Shown piece after piece: positions 1 through 12,360 of a DNA stretch of 64,000 bases. The stretch is taken from positions 25,544,001-25,608,000 of the forward strand of contig OZ316894.1 of the NCBI GenBank assembly GCA_973895155.1, written 5' to 3'. Below the pieces are notes generated by a model. That model ran no database searches. It was not told the origin of the DNA and saw only the letters and a program-made list of their open reading frames with translations. How positions within the stretch are numbered: the stretch's first letter is position 1; each line of letters starts with the position of its first letter. The translations under genes and the position numbers were made by a program. The DNA is from Marsupella aquatica. Lineage: Eukaryota; Marchantiophyta.

Positions 1-1
1 T

Positions 2-655
2 GATGGGATCAGTCCGTTCGATGGCTTCCCGTCGAACGAGACCGCGCCGCTTCTTCGGAAGCAACGGATCAAAGGATGGGGTGCCAACGCCACCGTTTTC
101 GAGAGGCTGATGAGGGAGGTGCGCCCCACTGTAATCGTGGAGCTCGGGTCGTTTCTCGGCGCGTCGGCCCTGCATATGGGCAAGACCGCTCGGAAGCTCA
201 CCTTGGAACCGATCATACTCTGCGTGGACGACTTCCGTGGGTGGCCGGGCTTCCGCGACAAAAAATTCAAGGACATTAAGATTCACAACGGTGAGAACTT
301 GCTGTACCACCAGTTTTTGAAGAACATCCAGTTCATGAACTTCACGGACCTCATTCTTCCCGTGCCATACTCGACGGCTGCGGCGCTGTTGGCGTTCTGC
401 GAGTGGGGCATTCGCCCGGATTTAATCGAGGTCGATGCGGCTCACAACTTTCATTCCACTTGGATAGATCTGAACTTAGCACATGCGATTCTGAAGCCTG
501 GAGGGGTGATGTTCGGCCACGACTACTTCAACCGCGGCAATGGTGAAGGCGTTCGCAGAGCTGTGGACATCTTTGCCAGGCTCAAGAATCTCAAAGTTGA
601 GCCCGACGGTCAGCATTGGATTCTCCGAAACAGCAGCTACATTTTCCCGGAGTAG
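2..655 (+). CDS. SAM-dependent methyltransferase, 3' part (5' end outside window)
   Basis: The frame is open from base 2 to a TAG at 653-655, giving about 217 residues, so the 5' end of the gene lies beyond the window. The product resembles class I SAM-dependent methyltransferases of the Methyltransf_24 type: a motif I region 'VIVELGSFLGASALHM', an acidic strand end 'DLIEVDAAHNF', then 'LKPGGVMFGHDYF' and 'GVRRAVDIFA', the usual order in this fold. The ATG at 110 is unlikely to be the true start because the same frame reads as plausible protein upstream ('NATVFERLMREV'). No intron is needed in the visible part. The substrate cannot be told from sequence. No downstream gene lies close by, so there is no context clue. 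Confidence 0.75.
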   Translation, partial: DGISPFDGFPSNETAPLLRKQRIKGWGANATVFERLMREVRPTVIVELGSFLGASALHMGKTARKLTLEPIILCVDDFRGWPGFRDKKFKDIKIHNGENLLYHQFLKNIQFMNFTDLILPVPYSTAAALLAFCEWGIRPDLIEVDAAHNFHSTWIDLNLAHAILKPGGVMFGHDYFNRGNGEGVRRAVDIFARLKNLKVEPDGQHWILRNSSYIFPE

Positions 656-3618
656 TCCTCTGGTTTCCTTCGATCAAAGCGTGGTCACCATTAAATGACG
701 AGATTCTATAGCTTAGAGGGATTCTTTTAGGCTTAGATTTAACGAGGATAACATTCAGGGTTGCGGGAAAAGTAAAACATTTTCCCCAACGTACAATGCC
801 CTAGCTTTTATCCTGGTTAAAGACCTCTACAGAATCTTTTGATAATTTATCACTTACTAGTGTCTTATTAGTGCTCCGTTGCCTGTAGTTCAACGAACGG
901 GCTCGTAGCATCGCCTCAAACAGGACCTGCTTCCATCCTAGACCATGAGCAGAGATGGCAATAGGAAGGAAAAAGCAATGAGCAGATGAAAAGATATATG
1001 GGCTTTGGCGAATTTCACCTGATAATCTAGTTAGAGTCTACTCAAAAAGAAGAGCTGATGGTTAATGTAGGCCATACGATCGGCTCAGCTCCACTAGTTA
1101 TTGTACCCTTTCTTGTCTACAATCATCTCAGTCCTCGACGTTCATGTGTTGGACTGTGAGGTACCCTCCTATCATCCCGAACTCGTGTGAAGGTCGTTGG
1201 CATTCAATTACGATTCAAGTTCTGGTTCCTTGAATTCTGTGATTCAGCTTCCAATTTAATTTGACAGTGTCATCCACTGTTACTCAATCTTCCTTTGCCC
1301 GTGGCCTTCCTGGACAGGCATATTGTATAGGAAACACTAGAACGCATTTTGTTCCTTGTCTTTGTTTTTGCCTCTGTACTTCGAAAGTCTCGGGTGCATA
1401 TACAGAACAGTTTGCTATCGAATGTCTGGGGTATTCAGAATTCCAGAATTATGCAGCGCAGATCTGCTCTTATGCAAACTCTATTTATTCTGCGAGTGGT
1501 CTTTGATCCATTCCCCGAACATTTGAAACCAGGCAACTGCGTGTCAGACTTAGGACGTACTGATTGGTCCAGTGAACTAGAGGCATTCCAGTGATAATGA
1601 TATGCTGTCCATGACTAGCCTAAAGGTGATCGATAACCACTCTCTGAAAGGGCAAGGGAGCGAAAGATAAGCACGCCTGGGAGGTAGATAGGTGTAGAAG
1701 TGGACTTCATGTAGAGAATAGTCGTCATATTGTAGAACTCAAATTGATTTCAACGAGAGTGGAATACTCAGTGTTGGGAAAGGAGGTTACACATTCACAT
1801 TGCTCACGACACAAGTGGAGAAATATTGCACAAAATTTGCATCCAGAGTATGATGGTAATCTGCAATAGAATTCAATTATGTGCATATGCGCTGTTGTTG
1901 TTTCTACTATGATTGTTGACAAGGACAGGAGTAACCAATGGCCTGAATGGCCTGCGCTGCGCAAAGTTACTTAGAGTGGCTATTACGCTGTGCCGGGACA
2001 GGGGTCTTAAAAAAGGCCATGACCAGTAACACGGGCAAATCCACTCTGGCTAAGAACAAACTGGACTCCCAAGCAATGTTTGTTGCAGAATTTTGTGACG
2101 AGCATCTGTTGACTTACACTGCCAATCAGTGTTTCACTTAGCTATCCGGAAAGATCTCCCCAGCGCTGATGGAAGAGACGGAGAGAAAGATCAAGTAAAG
2201 TTACCCACAACCTGTAGCCGTCAAGCAGAGATTGAATTTGCGTCGAAGTTGCTTCGGTTCAGCAGCAAACGGGACTAAATGAACCCAACAGATGGATTGC
2301 CCAAAGAGGAATAAATGAATATCTTTCTTCCCGTCTGCCGTTAGATTGGACTGAGTGCTCATTATGAACCCTAACACAGGGTCACGAATTGTGATCAAAA
2401 CAAAGCACTAGCAGCGAGAGAGCATGTACGAATTGTTAACCACATATTCATAGGAAGTCCCAAGGATTTCTTAGCTGACCTTTGTCTGGCGAAGTTTGGA
2501 AAATAAATTCCAGAGGCCTTGCCAATCCCGAAACACAACTCAGGTCTGCCATTAAAAATCCTATGGCTTTTGCAGGCCTTTCAGATTCCAATCTTGACCC
2601 TGCGAAGGTGGCGTCCGGTAATTGCACATCAAAATGTAACAAGCTTTCGCAGGCCTTTCAAACTTCAATCTTCACAATGTGACAATATACGTGTACTATA
2701 TTTGGCCGTCAAATGGTATCATTGAAGTTTATGGAAATATACCCTTATCCTCATTTTAGCCTCATCTAGGCTCTTATAGCTATTGAACATCGGTTGATAG
2801 AATTTACACAGCTCAAACCTCAGGATGCGATCAATTGCAAATAGTATACTGTCCAACAATAAGACACGCGCTAAGGTACATCCTCCACAACCGAAAGATA
2901 TGTGTCGCTGTTGAACTCTTTACTCGACTCCCACAGATCCGTGTGCAGTTGTTCCCGAGAGACGATTTGAAGCGGCAAGAGCTGGGGGCTTTCTGTTCGA
3001 GCTTTGATGGCAGATAAGAAACTGGACAGGCGATCGTTCAGATAGGGGAACTAACACCAACTGCACTCTTGAAATACAAGAAAGAAGCGGGAACACCGTA
3101 TTTGAGCTCTGTTGGCAGCTGAAAAATGGGAAGGGTGGACATGCAGGTGAGTCACCTCACATTGACGGGTTGTCGTAGCTGCACTCTTTTTTTGTGAACA
3201 GCGCCTTGGCTGTATGTCTGACTTTGCTTGTTAATCTTCAGATGAGTTTTCCGCCTTCCTCCGCTACTACTCCTACTGCCTCGTCCCCACGAGCTGCCAT
3301 TAAATATATCTGATGCCGTGAATGTGACGATAGGGTATTGGTCGAGAGGATATGGATCTGATGTCCCCGAAGCTTGTCTATGCGTGTCGGTGAGGTGCAC
3401 CTGTTTACTAATGCTCAAACTTCTAGAATTTGCTGTAGCTGCGTGGCAGCAGTACTCCAAAAAGTCGTCTCGAATTTGAAATAGTTTTTGCAATCTGTAA
3501 TGGCTCGGAACGAACTGTAGAGAGTTTATGTTCGCACTAGGACATTCATCGGTAGTCAATCAGTCGGTCTCTACTGGTATGGATGGGTGCTATGAATCAG
3601 TTCTCAGAAAGAAACCTT
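656..3618. other. Intergenic stretch, no recognisable gene
   Basis: Only short, unrelated frames are present and none resembles a known protein. A small internal near-duplication sits near 2570-2665, where a 'GCAGGCCTTTCA' segment occurs twice about 75 bases apart. A minus-strand frame at 3152-3559 (135 codons) has no recognisable domain and is treated as chance. Confidence 0.6.
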
Positions 3619-3943
3619 CGCAAGCGTCCAGATTCCATCAGAGATCCTGCTTCGGTGCACTGATAGTATTCTTTCTAGCTTCTGACTCTAACTAACTCAT
3701 TGATCGATTACAACCTGGTGGATTGATAATCATTCATTTGTTTGCCGTGTGTCCATTTAAGAGTGTGTATAATGTATCTACGCAAGCGTCCAGATTTCAT
3801 CAGAGGCCCAGTTTCGGTGCATTGGCGCTTTTCTTTCTAGCTTTTGACTCTAGCACTGACTCGTTGATCGATTACAACCAGGTGGACATTTATCCATTTG
3901 TTTGCTGTGGGTCCATTTAAAAGTGTTTATAATGTATTTTTAA
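3619..3943. repeat. Tandem duplication, two units of about 162 bp
   Basis: Two diverged copies start at 3619 and 3781, both with 'CGCAAGCGTCCAGATT', and end in 'TATAATGTAT'. They share the order 'CATCAGAG', 'TTTCTAGCTT', 'TTGATCGATTACAACC' and 'TTTGTTTGC'. The array ends just before the first exon of the gene at 3962, so it occupies that gene's promoter or 5' UTR. Confidence 0.8.
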
Positions 3944-3961
3944 ACGCTTCATCATGCTTGT

Positions 3962-4932
3962 TGGCAGGTTAGAAGTTTGATCAGGGTCTTAGTTATCAGC
4001 TGCTGTTTGGCATTAAGCTCTCACGCCGAAGACCCGTCTCCCAAACCATGGCCAGAACAATTTTATGCTCAGCTGTATCAGCACAAAGGAGGGGTGGCTT
4101 TGGCAGTGACAGATCTCTGGTATGATTGGCCCAATGGTCGAAATTTCAACATCATCCAGCATCAGCTTTCTTACAAGATGTATGACTTGGAGTGGAACAA
4201 TGGCACATCCTACTATTTCGATCTTGCCGCCAAGACCTGCAACACGGTGCTCTTTGAGGTGGGAATATTGTCGCCAGATTGGCTTGACCATTCCCATTAC
4301 TTAGGAGAAGAGGAGCTCAATGGGTTTACATGCAATGTCTGGGAGAAGGAGGACTTCATCACATACTACGAAGATAAGGGAACCGGAAGACCTGTAGGTT
4401 GGCTTTTCAGATCATCAGGTGTGCGCAATTCTATGGGATTTCTTGCTTGTAATCGTATTCCATTAGAACATATCTATCCTGTGTGGGTGAGTTACCGAAC
4501 GCTTTAGACAACAACTTTCTTCATGTCGAACTTGGTAGTCTTCTGCAAGCCTCGGCCATTTTCTGCTCTATGTGATGTAACAGACATTGGTAAAAGGAGC
4601 GAGTCCCACCACTCTGTATGCCGTTACCCTTGGGCTCCCACAATGCAGAGCAAAAGTCACCTAGATAATTTGACTAATACGAGAATGATTTTGTGTGTTC
4701 TCATATTGTAGGCCAATTCATTCACGTGATTACTTTTGAGGTTGGAGCTACTTTGGCGGAGGACAATTGGCAAGCTCCAGTACAATGCTTCACAAGTACC
4801 GCTGCTGAAGAGTATATTCCAGGGTCCATTCATTCCGCTCTCCTACTTCTCAGCCAAGAACATTCAACGTGGAATGAGCCTTGGAAAAGATCACTGTGGG
4901 CGATGTCGGGCCTCAACCGGAGTTGGTCCTGA
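3962..4932 (+). CDS. At4g14100-like secreted protein, copy A; start codon apparently lost
   Basis: There are two exons, 3962-4418 and 4712-4932, with a 293-bp GT-AG intron in phase 1, giving about 226 residues. The N-terminus has a hydrophobic signal-like stretch (LVISCCLALSSHA). It is followed by family blocks '[16 protein letters not shown]', 'DLEWNNGTSYYFDL', '[17 protein letters not shown]' and, in exon 2, 'HVITFEVGA'. I recognise this as the plant family typified by Arabidopsis At4g14100, named 'transferring glycosyl group transferase' in databases; I know of no demonstrated activity. Oddity: aligned with copy B (7056-6254), the codon matching B's ATG is TGG at 3962-3964. The frame upstream reaches TAA at 3941 with no ATG. 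Either the start is lost, an upstream exon joins at the 'TTGGCAG' before 3968, or initiation is non-AUG. Confidence 0.75.
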
Positions 4933-6253
4933 TAGTAGCAGAGCTTCCATCTATTTCCTCTCTTTTCGATCCATTTCCAGACAGTCTGTTCCGTCACTTT
5001 TTCTCACTTGCCGCGTAACATATCCTTCGAACCTGGGAGAGGGGAAGTGTCATTTTGAAGGTGAGCTCTTTAAATGAAGTACGGCGAGGTAGGACATTCA
5101 AGTGCTCTGGGAACCTTTGAACACCGTTTCAGGCTACGGCATCTTGAACAGAATCATGTTTTGTTGTATTCTCTTCTCAGTAAGCAAATCTACATCAAAT
5201 GTTGGGCACAGCCGTTTCTCCGAAGCAGGCAAGCAGGTCACTTGCTTAGTGGGCCCAAAGACTGTAGCAAAGTAAATGAGTTTGAGAAACTGAGCTACAT
5301 CAAGGATTTGGAAGTTTCCTGGGGAATAGTTCCATCACGATTTTTTAAAGAAGAGTCTTGCAACCTACTGAGTCATCACTCTATTAAGCGTCGCAGATGG
5401 TGGCGTTCTCAGGGACCCTGAACTGACTTACTCACTTTGACCGTCGCAGTGTGGATTTCGATAAATATAGTTTGATCCAAGCAAAATCAGTTGGCTGCAA
5501 GCTTTTTTAAGCCAGCTTGCACAGGCTACTTACTTCTATGTTCTTACTGACTTCTTACAAGACGGGAAAACTTCTAAGTAGAATCGAGGTATGCACAACC
5601 CAGTCATAGCAATCATGAGTTGTAACATTTGAGTGGGTTTGAGGAAATGAAATGTTACGCCTTGTGTCTACTGCTTCAACTATTGTGTGAATACAGAGCA
5701 AAAACCCTTATAAGAAGGCGAACGGAAAACCTTACTGTCATTCAGTACATATCCTTTCACTTGTCGTGTTATAAACCTTACACAATTCCTTCTATTGCAA
5801 CAAGCAATTCGCCTTCACAAAATGGATATAGTTTCAGTTAAACAAGTAGACTGATATCCGGGGGAAGTCACAATCGTATTTCATGCCCCACATCCCCAAG
5901 GGAACAAGATGCAGCTGAGATACATCTGTATTTCCATAGAACTAAAGAAACAAACTTCCCTAAAGCTTAGGTTTCTTTGTCCCTCTAATGCAGCCCTTCA
6001 AGCATACCCATGACTCAGAATTGACAAGTCCAAAATAATAAAATCTGGTAGGCAATGGTCCAATGTGAACTTAAAGACATGGACCACGTAGTAGGTCCAA
6101 AAAACCATGCACGTGCCAAGCAACACTGCTAGGACAACAGAAGACCGATGGGAATAAAGTAGCATAACGAGCAAAGGTGAAAGTGCTACATATTTCAGTT
6201 ACATATTTGCAAATTGAAGTGTAAACCTAGTAAACTTTCCACCAAATACGGCT
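4933..6253. other. Spacer between convergent paralogues, no gene seen
   Basis: About 1.3 kb between the 3' ends of two convergent paralogues. I see only short frames with no family resemblance. It presumably contains both 3' UTRs. Confidence 0.6.
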
Positions 6254-7056
6254 CTATGAGCTTTCAACATGAGTCAAATTACTCGATGACAAAGGTATTA
6301 CATCGTTCATCATGTTGCTGGGCATGTCCTCCAGGGACCGGAAAGTAAATGCAGCTGTCCCTCCAGCTTCTTCAGAAGATGTAGTGCCTGAGAAGCAGTA
6401 GGATGGTACTTGCCAAACCATGTCTGGTAGAACGGCTCCAACCTCAAAAGTTATAACGTGCAAGAATTGACCTGCTCACATGCGGCGAAGAGAAATATAT
6501 ATAGTCAGTCACTCATGGAAAGGACCAGTCATCACATCTTAGAGCCTATGCACAATGTCAACAATTTGATGAAGTAACAACCGATCATATTCTCCTCACC
6601 TGTGTTTCGGAACAACCAAGCAACAGGCCTATGAGTTTGGACATCTTCATAGTAAGTGATGAAATCCGCTTTCTCCCACACGTTGCAAGTGAATCCATCT
6701 ATCTGCCTTACGCCTAAGTAATGAGACTCGTCCACGAGCCAATCAGGCCTGAGTATTCCCACCGGAAAGAGAATAGAATAGCAGGTCTTTGCCTCCAAAT
6801 CATAGTAGTAGGAAGTCCCATTGGTCCACTCCAAGTCCCAGAGCTTCTGAGAAAGCTGTTGTTGTATGATGTTGAAGTTTCTACCGTTTGGCCAGTCATA
6901 CCAGAGGTCTATGATAGACAGCTTCTCGTTCAAGGTCTGCAGGATTTTCGCATGAAACTGCCCTGGCCATGGAGTTGGAGATGGATCTTCTGATTGACAG
7001 CTAATTAAAGGCAAGCAGAGGACCAAAAACAGACACCACAAAGTCTTTACCTGCAT
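6254..7056 (-). CDS. At4g14100-like secreted protein, copy B
   Basis: There are two exons, 7056-6600 and 6471-6254, with a 128-bp GT-AG intron in phase 1 at the same place as in copy A; the product is about 223 residues. I chose the ATG at 7056 because it begins a typical signal peptide ([19 protein letters not shown]) and aligns with copy A from the next codon. The mature part has the family blocks '[16 protein letters not shown]', '[14 protein letters not shown]', '[18 protein letters not shown]' and '[11 protein letters not shown]'. The protein is probably secreted or enters the endomembrane system. The database name for the family implies glycosyl transfer, but no catalytic motif is visible. 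The gene is convergent with copy A, so the pair looks like an inverted duplication. The frame is intact. Confidence 0.8.
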
Positions 7057-9041
7057 TGGAAGAACCACATTGCTTGGTGTCAATAATCAGTAAAAGAAAT
7101 TCCCAGTATTCGTCACCATGAATTGGATGATGGGATAACTTGCTTTACTTCTGGGAGTCAAAAGATTGATGACTTTCACACATTTGCGGTCACGTTTTAT
7201 GGCCACATGACATGCGAGTGTTGGAAAGCCAGTTTTCCTGGGATTGGTCAGATTTAGGGAGTCGGAATGACACGCAGTCACAATGAAGGCAACTATGACC
7301 AACGTTTTGCTGAATGGAATGCAGGAGAATTGGAAATCTACCGAAAATATTCCATCTTCCCAAACATTCCCTTTGGACTTTCGATTTTATCGACTTCGAA
7401 CCATGATTGACAGATTTATGCTTGCGTGAGGATGTGAGTTTGATTATCATGGAGCGACACCAGCAACACCAAGAAGCTAATTTGGAGTACAAAATTAATA
7501 TCACACTGACAACTCCTTATGAATGAGTCATATGAGGCCCCTGAAACCCAGATTCCCAAATTGCTATCTGGGACTGAGCAAAGCGAGGTCATTGACCATG
7601 GCCAGCTTTTGGGGGTATAAACCCAACTCAAGCCTATAGTACTATTTCGCATCCGAAGTTCAACGCTGTTCCACCTTGATTATGATAAAACTAGAGGCAG
7701 GAGCTCCAGTGGTCACAGTTTACCATCAAGTGGAGAATCACACGAAAACTCTCGACTAGTGATCTGTCCGCCTTTAACCATATTAGCCAGTGGTTGTATG
7801 AAGCATTTTATGGACTGATCCCACAGGTAATATGAATGACCAAAGGTCAGTACTGGCCATACTCAGCTCATTACGATTGCTTGATCATAAAAGACCGGTT
7901 CGCAATCTGTCAAGATTGCACTAGCCAAGCTTGGCCATTGTCGTGCACTGGCAAGCCAGCAATTTATAGTTGCTTATTTCTTAGAGGTACTAGCTCCAAT
8001 TCTAATCAAACGCAGCGGAGGATTTCGCGAAACAGTTTGCTCCAATTCAAACAACCCTGTGGAAGCCGAGAGAACGAGCTAGATAGACTGCCACTTAGAG
8101 GAGCTGGTTCCCAAGTCAACTTATAACTTCTGGAAGCCGTGCAGACGAGCTACAGTAGGTCGCCACGACAATGCCCAAGAGAATCGGCTCCCAGACAAAT
8201 TATATCCCCGTGAAGCCGCGCAAACAAGCTAGGTGAGCAACCAAACAACAAGCTCTCACAAAAACCAATCCACTTTAACGAAAGCAAGCCACCTCCCTCC
8301 GTGCCACATCAACTAGGTTTGCTTACATCCAAGTGTTGGTTTACACAATTGATGGCTGCCAGCTCCCGAAGAAGCAAAATCCAACAGCAATCAAGCACCC
8401 ACGTGTTTGCTCACCTGCATTAATGACACACCCATTCTTCGGATGCGTGTACGAGGACAACTATGCACACCAAGTCCTTATTAAGACAAGCAATGCCGCA
8501 TCTGATTTCACTCCATCGCCAGGCAGCTGGAATGTGAAGTCGGAAGGCTATGCCCCATGCTCCCTCCAGGTAGTCCTCGAAACTTCTTGTAGTCGTCCGA
8601 CAACCTACACTCGGTGACTCTCTGGCAATGCAGCTCCTGACAGACAATGGATTCAACCTCTCAAGCTCGGTGAGGAGACAATGTCCTTGGGCATTCGTGA
8701 CCCGCAATTGTCAAAGATCAGAATTGTTGACAGTTACGAAAGCGAAGAGCTGGAAATGTAAAATTATTGGAGGTTGCGCTCTGGTGTGCAAACCTCCGAA
8801 CCTGCGTTCCCGCAATCTCGGATGCTTCTTTCAATACTTCGGGAGAAGATGATCCGTCTGTGCGAATCCAGTCCTCCATCAGTCCTGGGACAGGACTTGG
8901 TAGTGGGTCCCCTTGTTTCATTGGGTTATTCCGTGTGACACGACTGTACTGTATGTTTTTGTCTAACCTGAGGGTTCACTCGACGACTGGTCTGGTAAGA
9001 CTGGTACAGTACTGTGATTACGGTACAGACCTGAATGTTAG
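7057..9041. other. Intergenic stretch, no recognisable gene
   Basis: Only short frames with no recognisable product. A degenerate repeat lies at about 8058-8245, listed separately. Confidence 0.55.
8058..8245. repeat. Degenerate repeats around a 'GAAGCCG...GAGCTA' core
   Basis: Three loosely spaced copies of a motif of the form (T)GGAAGCCG-N-AGA/C-GAGCTA occur, the last as 'GAAGCCGCGCAAACAAGCTAGG'-like sequence in shortened form. They are about 75-85 bp apart. Divergence is high, so this is a tentative ancient tandem repeat. Confidence 0.3.
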
Positions 9042-9091
9042 TGTACTTCCACATTTTTACATTTATGTACTTCCACATTTTTACATTTATG
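9042..9091. repeat. 25-bp tandem repeat, two exact units
   Basis: The unit 'GTACTTCCACATTTTTACAT' plus 'TTAT' and its flank is directly repeated with no visible mismatch. It lies just upstream of the purine-rich block at 9177. Confidence 0.85.
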
Positions 9092-9176
9092 TGGATACCA
9101 CACTTTTCCCGCTCGTTTCTCCAACCATGCCAAAGTGATTTGTGTGGACAATTAACTCGACCATTATATTCTACTA

Positions 9177-9545
9177 GCCTGAGGCCTATGAGTAAAAAGA
9201 TGTTGAGGTGAAAAAAGGTGGCCAAGTGAGAAAAATATGAACCATTGATTTTACTAGCCTGATGCCTATGAGTAATAAGATGTTGAGGTGAAAAAAGGTG
9301 GCGAAGTGAGAAAAATATGTCGAGGTGACAAAAGATGTTGATGAGAGAAAGAGATGTCGAGGAGAGAAAAAAAACATGTCGAGGAGAGAAAAGATGGTAA
9401 TGTGAGAAACATATGTGAAAGTGAGGAAAATATGTCGAGTCAGTTGAGAAAAGATGTTGAGGAGAGAAAAAGTTGTCAAGGAGACAAAAGACTTCGAGGG
9501 TGAGAAAAACTGGTCAGATGATAAAAAAATATCAAGGCAAGATAA
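9177..9545. repeat. Purine-rich minisatellite-like block
   Basis: Two copies of an approximately 70-bp segment ('ACTAGCCTGA' to 'GAGAAAAATATG') are followed by a degenerate array, period about 22-24 bases, built on 'ATGTCGAGGAGAGAAAA' variants. The plus strand is almost all purine plus T. The 142-codon minus-strand frame here (9614-9186) is simply the translated repeat and is not taken as a gene. Confidence 0.75.
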
Positions 9546-10629
9546 AGTTGTTGTGGTGGTGTTCAATAGCCCATGCGTTGCACATGGAAATTGGAGATGT
9601 GAGATAACAGTCATTGCATCATGTCCCGACTACCATAGGGTGCAAGTTCTGACGCTTTCTGATTGATGTTGCAATCGGAAATACTGGCTCAAGAGCATGA
9701 GAAAGCAATTTGGCTGATATCAATCCTCAGGTCACGTCAAACCATGGATGCTAAAATGTTTGGCAGTTTCTTTGGGTGAGGCGGGGTATCCGTGGACCAG
9801 TGGAATTGTGGAATTTGTAGAGGGACGACATCATTGTATCTAGTCACTGACAAGTCTGGGAGAGAGTAAGCTGAGTGAGTAGTTCCTTGATCCATTGATT
9901 CAGATTGAGAATGTTGATAAGTTTTTTGAGAAGTGTTTTTTTATAAATAATTTTAAGCAGAAATTTGTGAAACTTTGCAGAAAGGGAACAATTAATCACA
10001 ACATTTGAACCAAAGATCTATCAGTCTCCACTCAAGTGAGCTACCGCACAGTGATGCGCCTCTGGGCGAGTGTTGATAAGTTACATTTCTTGGGAGAAAT
10101 GATTGCAAAATGCTTCTGACATTTTTTGCTACCTATTGTGTGGCAGATTTGAGGAGCAGTTCAGTAAAAACAACACTTACAATATGGACTGCTACAACAA
10201 GGAGAAGTTCAGGAATGTTTACCATAGTCACAAATAATTTTGTGATGAATGTGAAACAATATAAGCTAGCGCCATTTCTTAGCTATTGAGGAGGCAAAAA
10301 AGCCAGATTTGTTTGTGCTAGCTATAATGAACTCTGTTGGCATTGTGTGGTACAATCGGGCTCATAAAAGTTGGGAAGGGCGACGGAGTAGTTTGGCTGA
10401 AGAGTATGGCCTTACTGGTTGGATTGCCCCCTGAAATTTTCACAAATTAGAGTGGGAGAGCAACATTGGTGACACGCATGACTGCCAAGGGAGTTCACGA
10501 TGAGGTAGGCATGCCATTACTGGTCATCACAGTACTGGAGGGTACAAGAGGTATGACCAAACTCAAAATGGAAGCTGCATCATAAATGTGTGCAAATCCA
10601 AAGTTAGGCTATAGAGAAGCACAGGCTCA
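9546..10629. other. Intergenic stretch, no recognisable gene
   Basis: I see no protein resemblance, RNA gene or strong repeat in this kilobase. Confidence 0.5.
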
Positions 10630-10850
10630 TGTACATATTTTTGGAGGAGTATTTTTTTTGTTTGAAAAAGGGGGTGCAAAGGCTGTCAATAACATGCAAT
10701 GGGGCAAAAGCAACCCAAGAAAGAAACAAACGGGCCCAACGCTCGGGATCCAAACAGTCCAGCAACACCACATAGATGAGCCAATCACAATAGCATCATC
10801 GGTGCCCCGGGACATCCTAAGGCTCCTACATCTCTCTCCCATTAGTTAAA
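10630..10850 (-). mobile_element. LINE 3'-end remnant
   Basis: Read on the minus strand, this piece has the composition of a plant LINE 3' UTR: 'TTGGGCCCGTTTGTTTC', 'TTGCTTTTGCCCC', then a T/C-rich stretch ending in a short A run next to 10650. It resembles the tail of the LINE remnant at 12,361 and the tail of the long LINE near 45.7 kb. No coding part remains. It is short, so confidence is moderate. Confidence 0.45.
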
Positions 10851-12360
10851 ATCTGTCTGTTGCACTCAAAAAACTCTTGGTGTTTCTTACAACCATCCTT
10901 GTTGAGTTTTCTTACTATTATAATTTCTTTGGCTGAATTGTGTATTGTTGTTCCATCTTTTCTTGACCACTCTGTCATTATCCAAGAATCTGTTGTAATC
11001 CTTGATCCCTGCCTTGATCACTCCACCTCAAGTTGTTTTGCATTTCAATCATTGTTGTCATCCCCATACTGATGCCACATGCTCCATGCGCTGGCACCTA
11101 CTTCCATGCACAAGTTGGACAATTGAAAAATGACTATTAAACTCTGTAGTCCATGTATTATAGAAACCTGTTGTGTCAGGAAGGAAAAGTGTCAAAAAGT
11201 AGCATTATAGTGTTAGGACGCAAAATTAAGTGTAGATTACATAATCCCATTGTGTCTAGAGGCAACGTTATTGAATTGGTGACGTCCACCAGAAACTTTC
11301 AGGAGACAGTTTAGAAAGGAGAAAGAGAACCAACACTTAGGGCTTGTAGAATCCATATCTGTCAAAATTCAACATCTTTGCCTGTACCAAGTCAACTATT
11401 TCTGAGTTTGACATGTGCCCTATTGGCTAACATCAAGAACAAGGCATTTCCCCAGGAAAACTGAGGCTAAGTGGCTCCAGGAGATGATGGATCGTAATTT
11501 CTAAATTCTGGGGTCACTTCCAAAATGAGCTCTGAACAAGCCATGAGCTTTGTTCCCAATAAGTTTCCCTACAGTCATTTGGGCTCACCCAGATTAGAAT
11601 TTTGCACCAAGAGGTATCATTCTCCTGACTTTCTTCCAATTGTGTTTTACTAACCTGCCCCGGGCCAAAACTGATTGCTCTTGTCAACAGGTCCCCCAAA
11701 GTATTTTAATTCTTACCTAGACCTCCTTTGGTATATGGGTTTACCTTAACTTTTGTACTTAACCAAGGTACTCTCTCATTCGCCATTTGACATGTGGCAA
11801 GGTGCTATTTGCCCCGCCTTACCCTTGTCGGTACTTCTCAAACCTGGGCCCAACTGTGGCTCCCCCCTATGTGCAAATGCTGGCCCAACAATAGGGCCTC
11901 CCCTTCCTTTGCTCCTTTTCCCGTCACAGACCTGATGATGCCCAGGGAAAACCATAGTTGGGAGGTCATAACCACACACATAAATTAACACCAGATGCAA
12001 CACAACCTATGTTTCCCATAAAGCATGTTCATCCTGGATCATGTTTCATTTTTTGTCTTGTAGTCATGTGTGAATTACTAGTACATAGTATTTGATTAAA
12101 TTTTAGTGGGATATAATACAAGAATAAAAGTACAGCACATGCCAAATAAAACTACACTTCACATAATGAAAGGAAAAGTACAAGTGCACAAATCCTGAAA
12201 GTTGTGGAGATAACCTACATATTCTCATTTACCCTAATGACAGGCAAATCTATCAAATGTTCTGCACATAAGAGGCATAAAGACCCTCACTTGTCTTAGG
12301 TAATGACAATAAAAACCTAGAAAAAAACCATAAATTTAGGAAAGAAACGTATAAGGACAA
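10851..12360. other. Intergenic stretch, no recognisable gene
   Basis: T-rich and A-rich DNA with only short frames. I see nothing that I can name. Confidence 0.5.

Noticed and set aside
3152-3559. 135-codon minus-strand frame
   Set aside because: No recognisable domain, no compositional support and no splice context; probably chance.
9186-9614. 142-codon minus-strand frame with repeating FSLL/LST phrases
   Set aside because: It is the translation of the purine-rich repeat block, not a gene.
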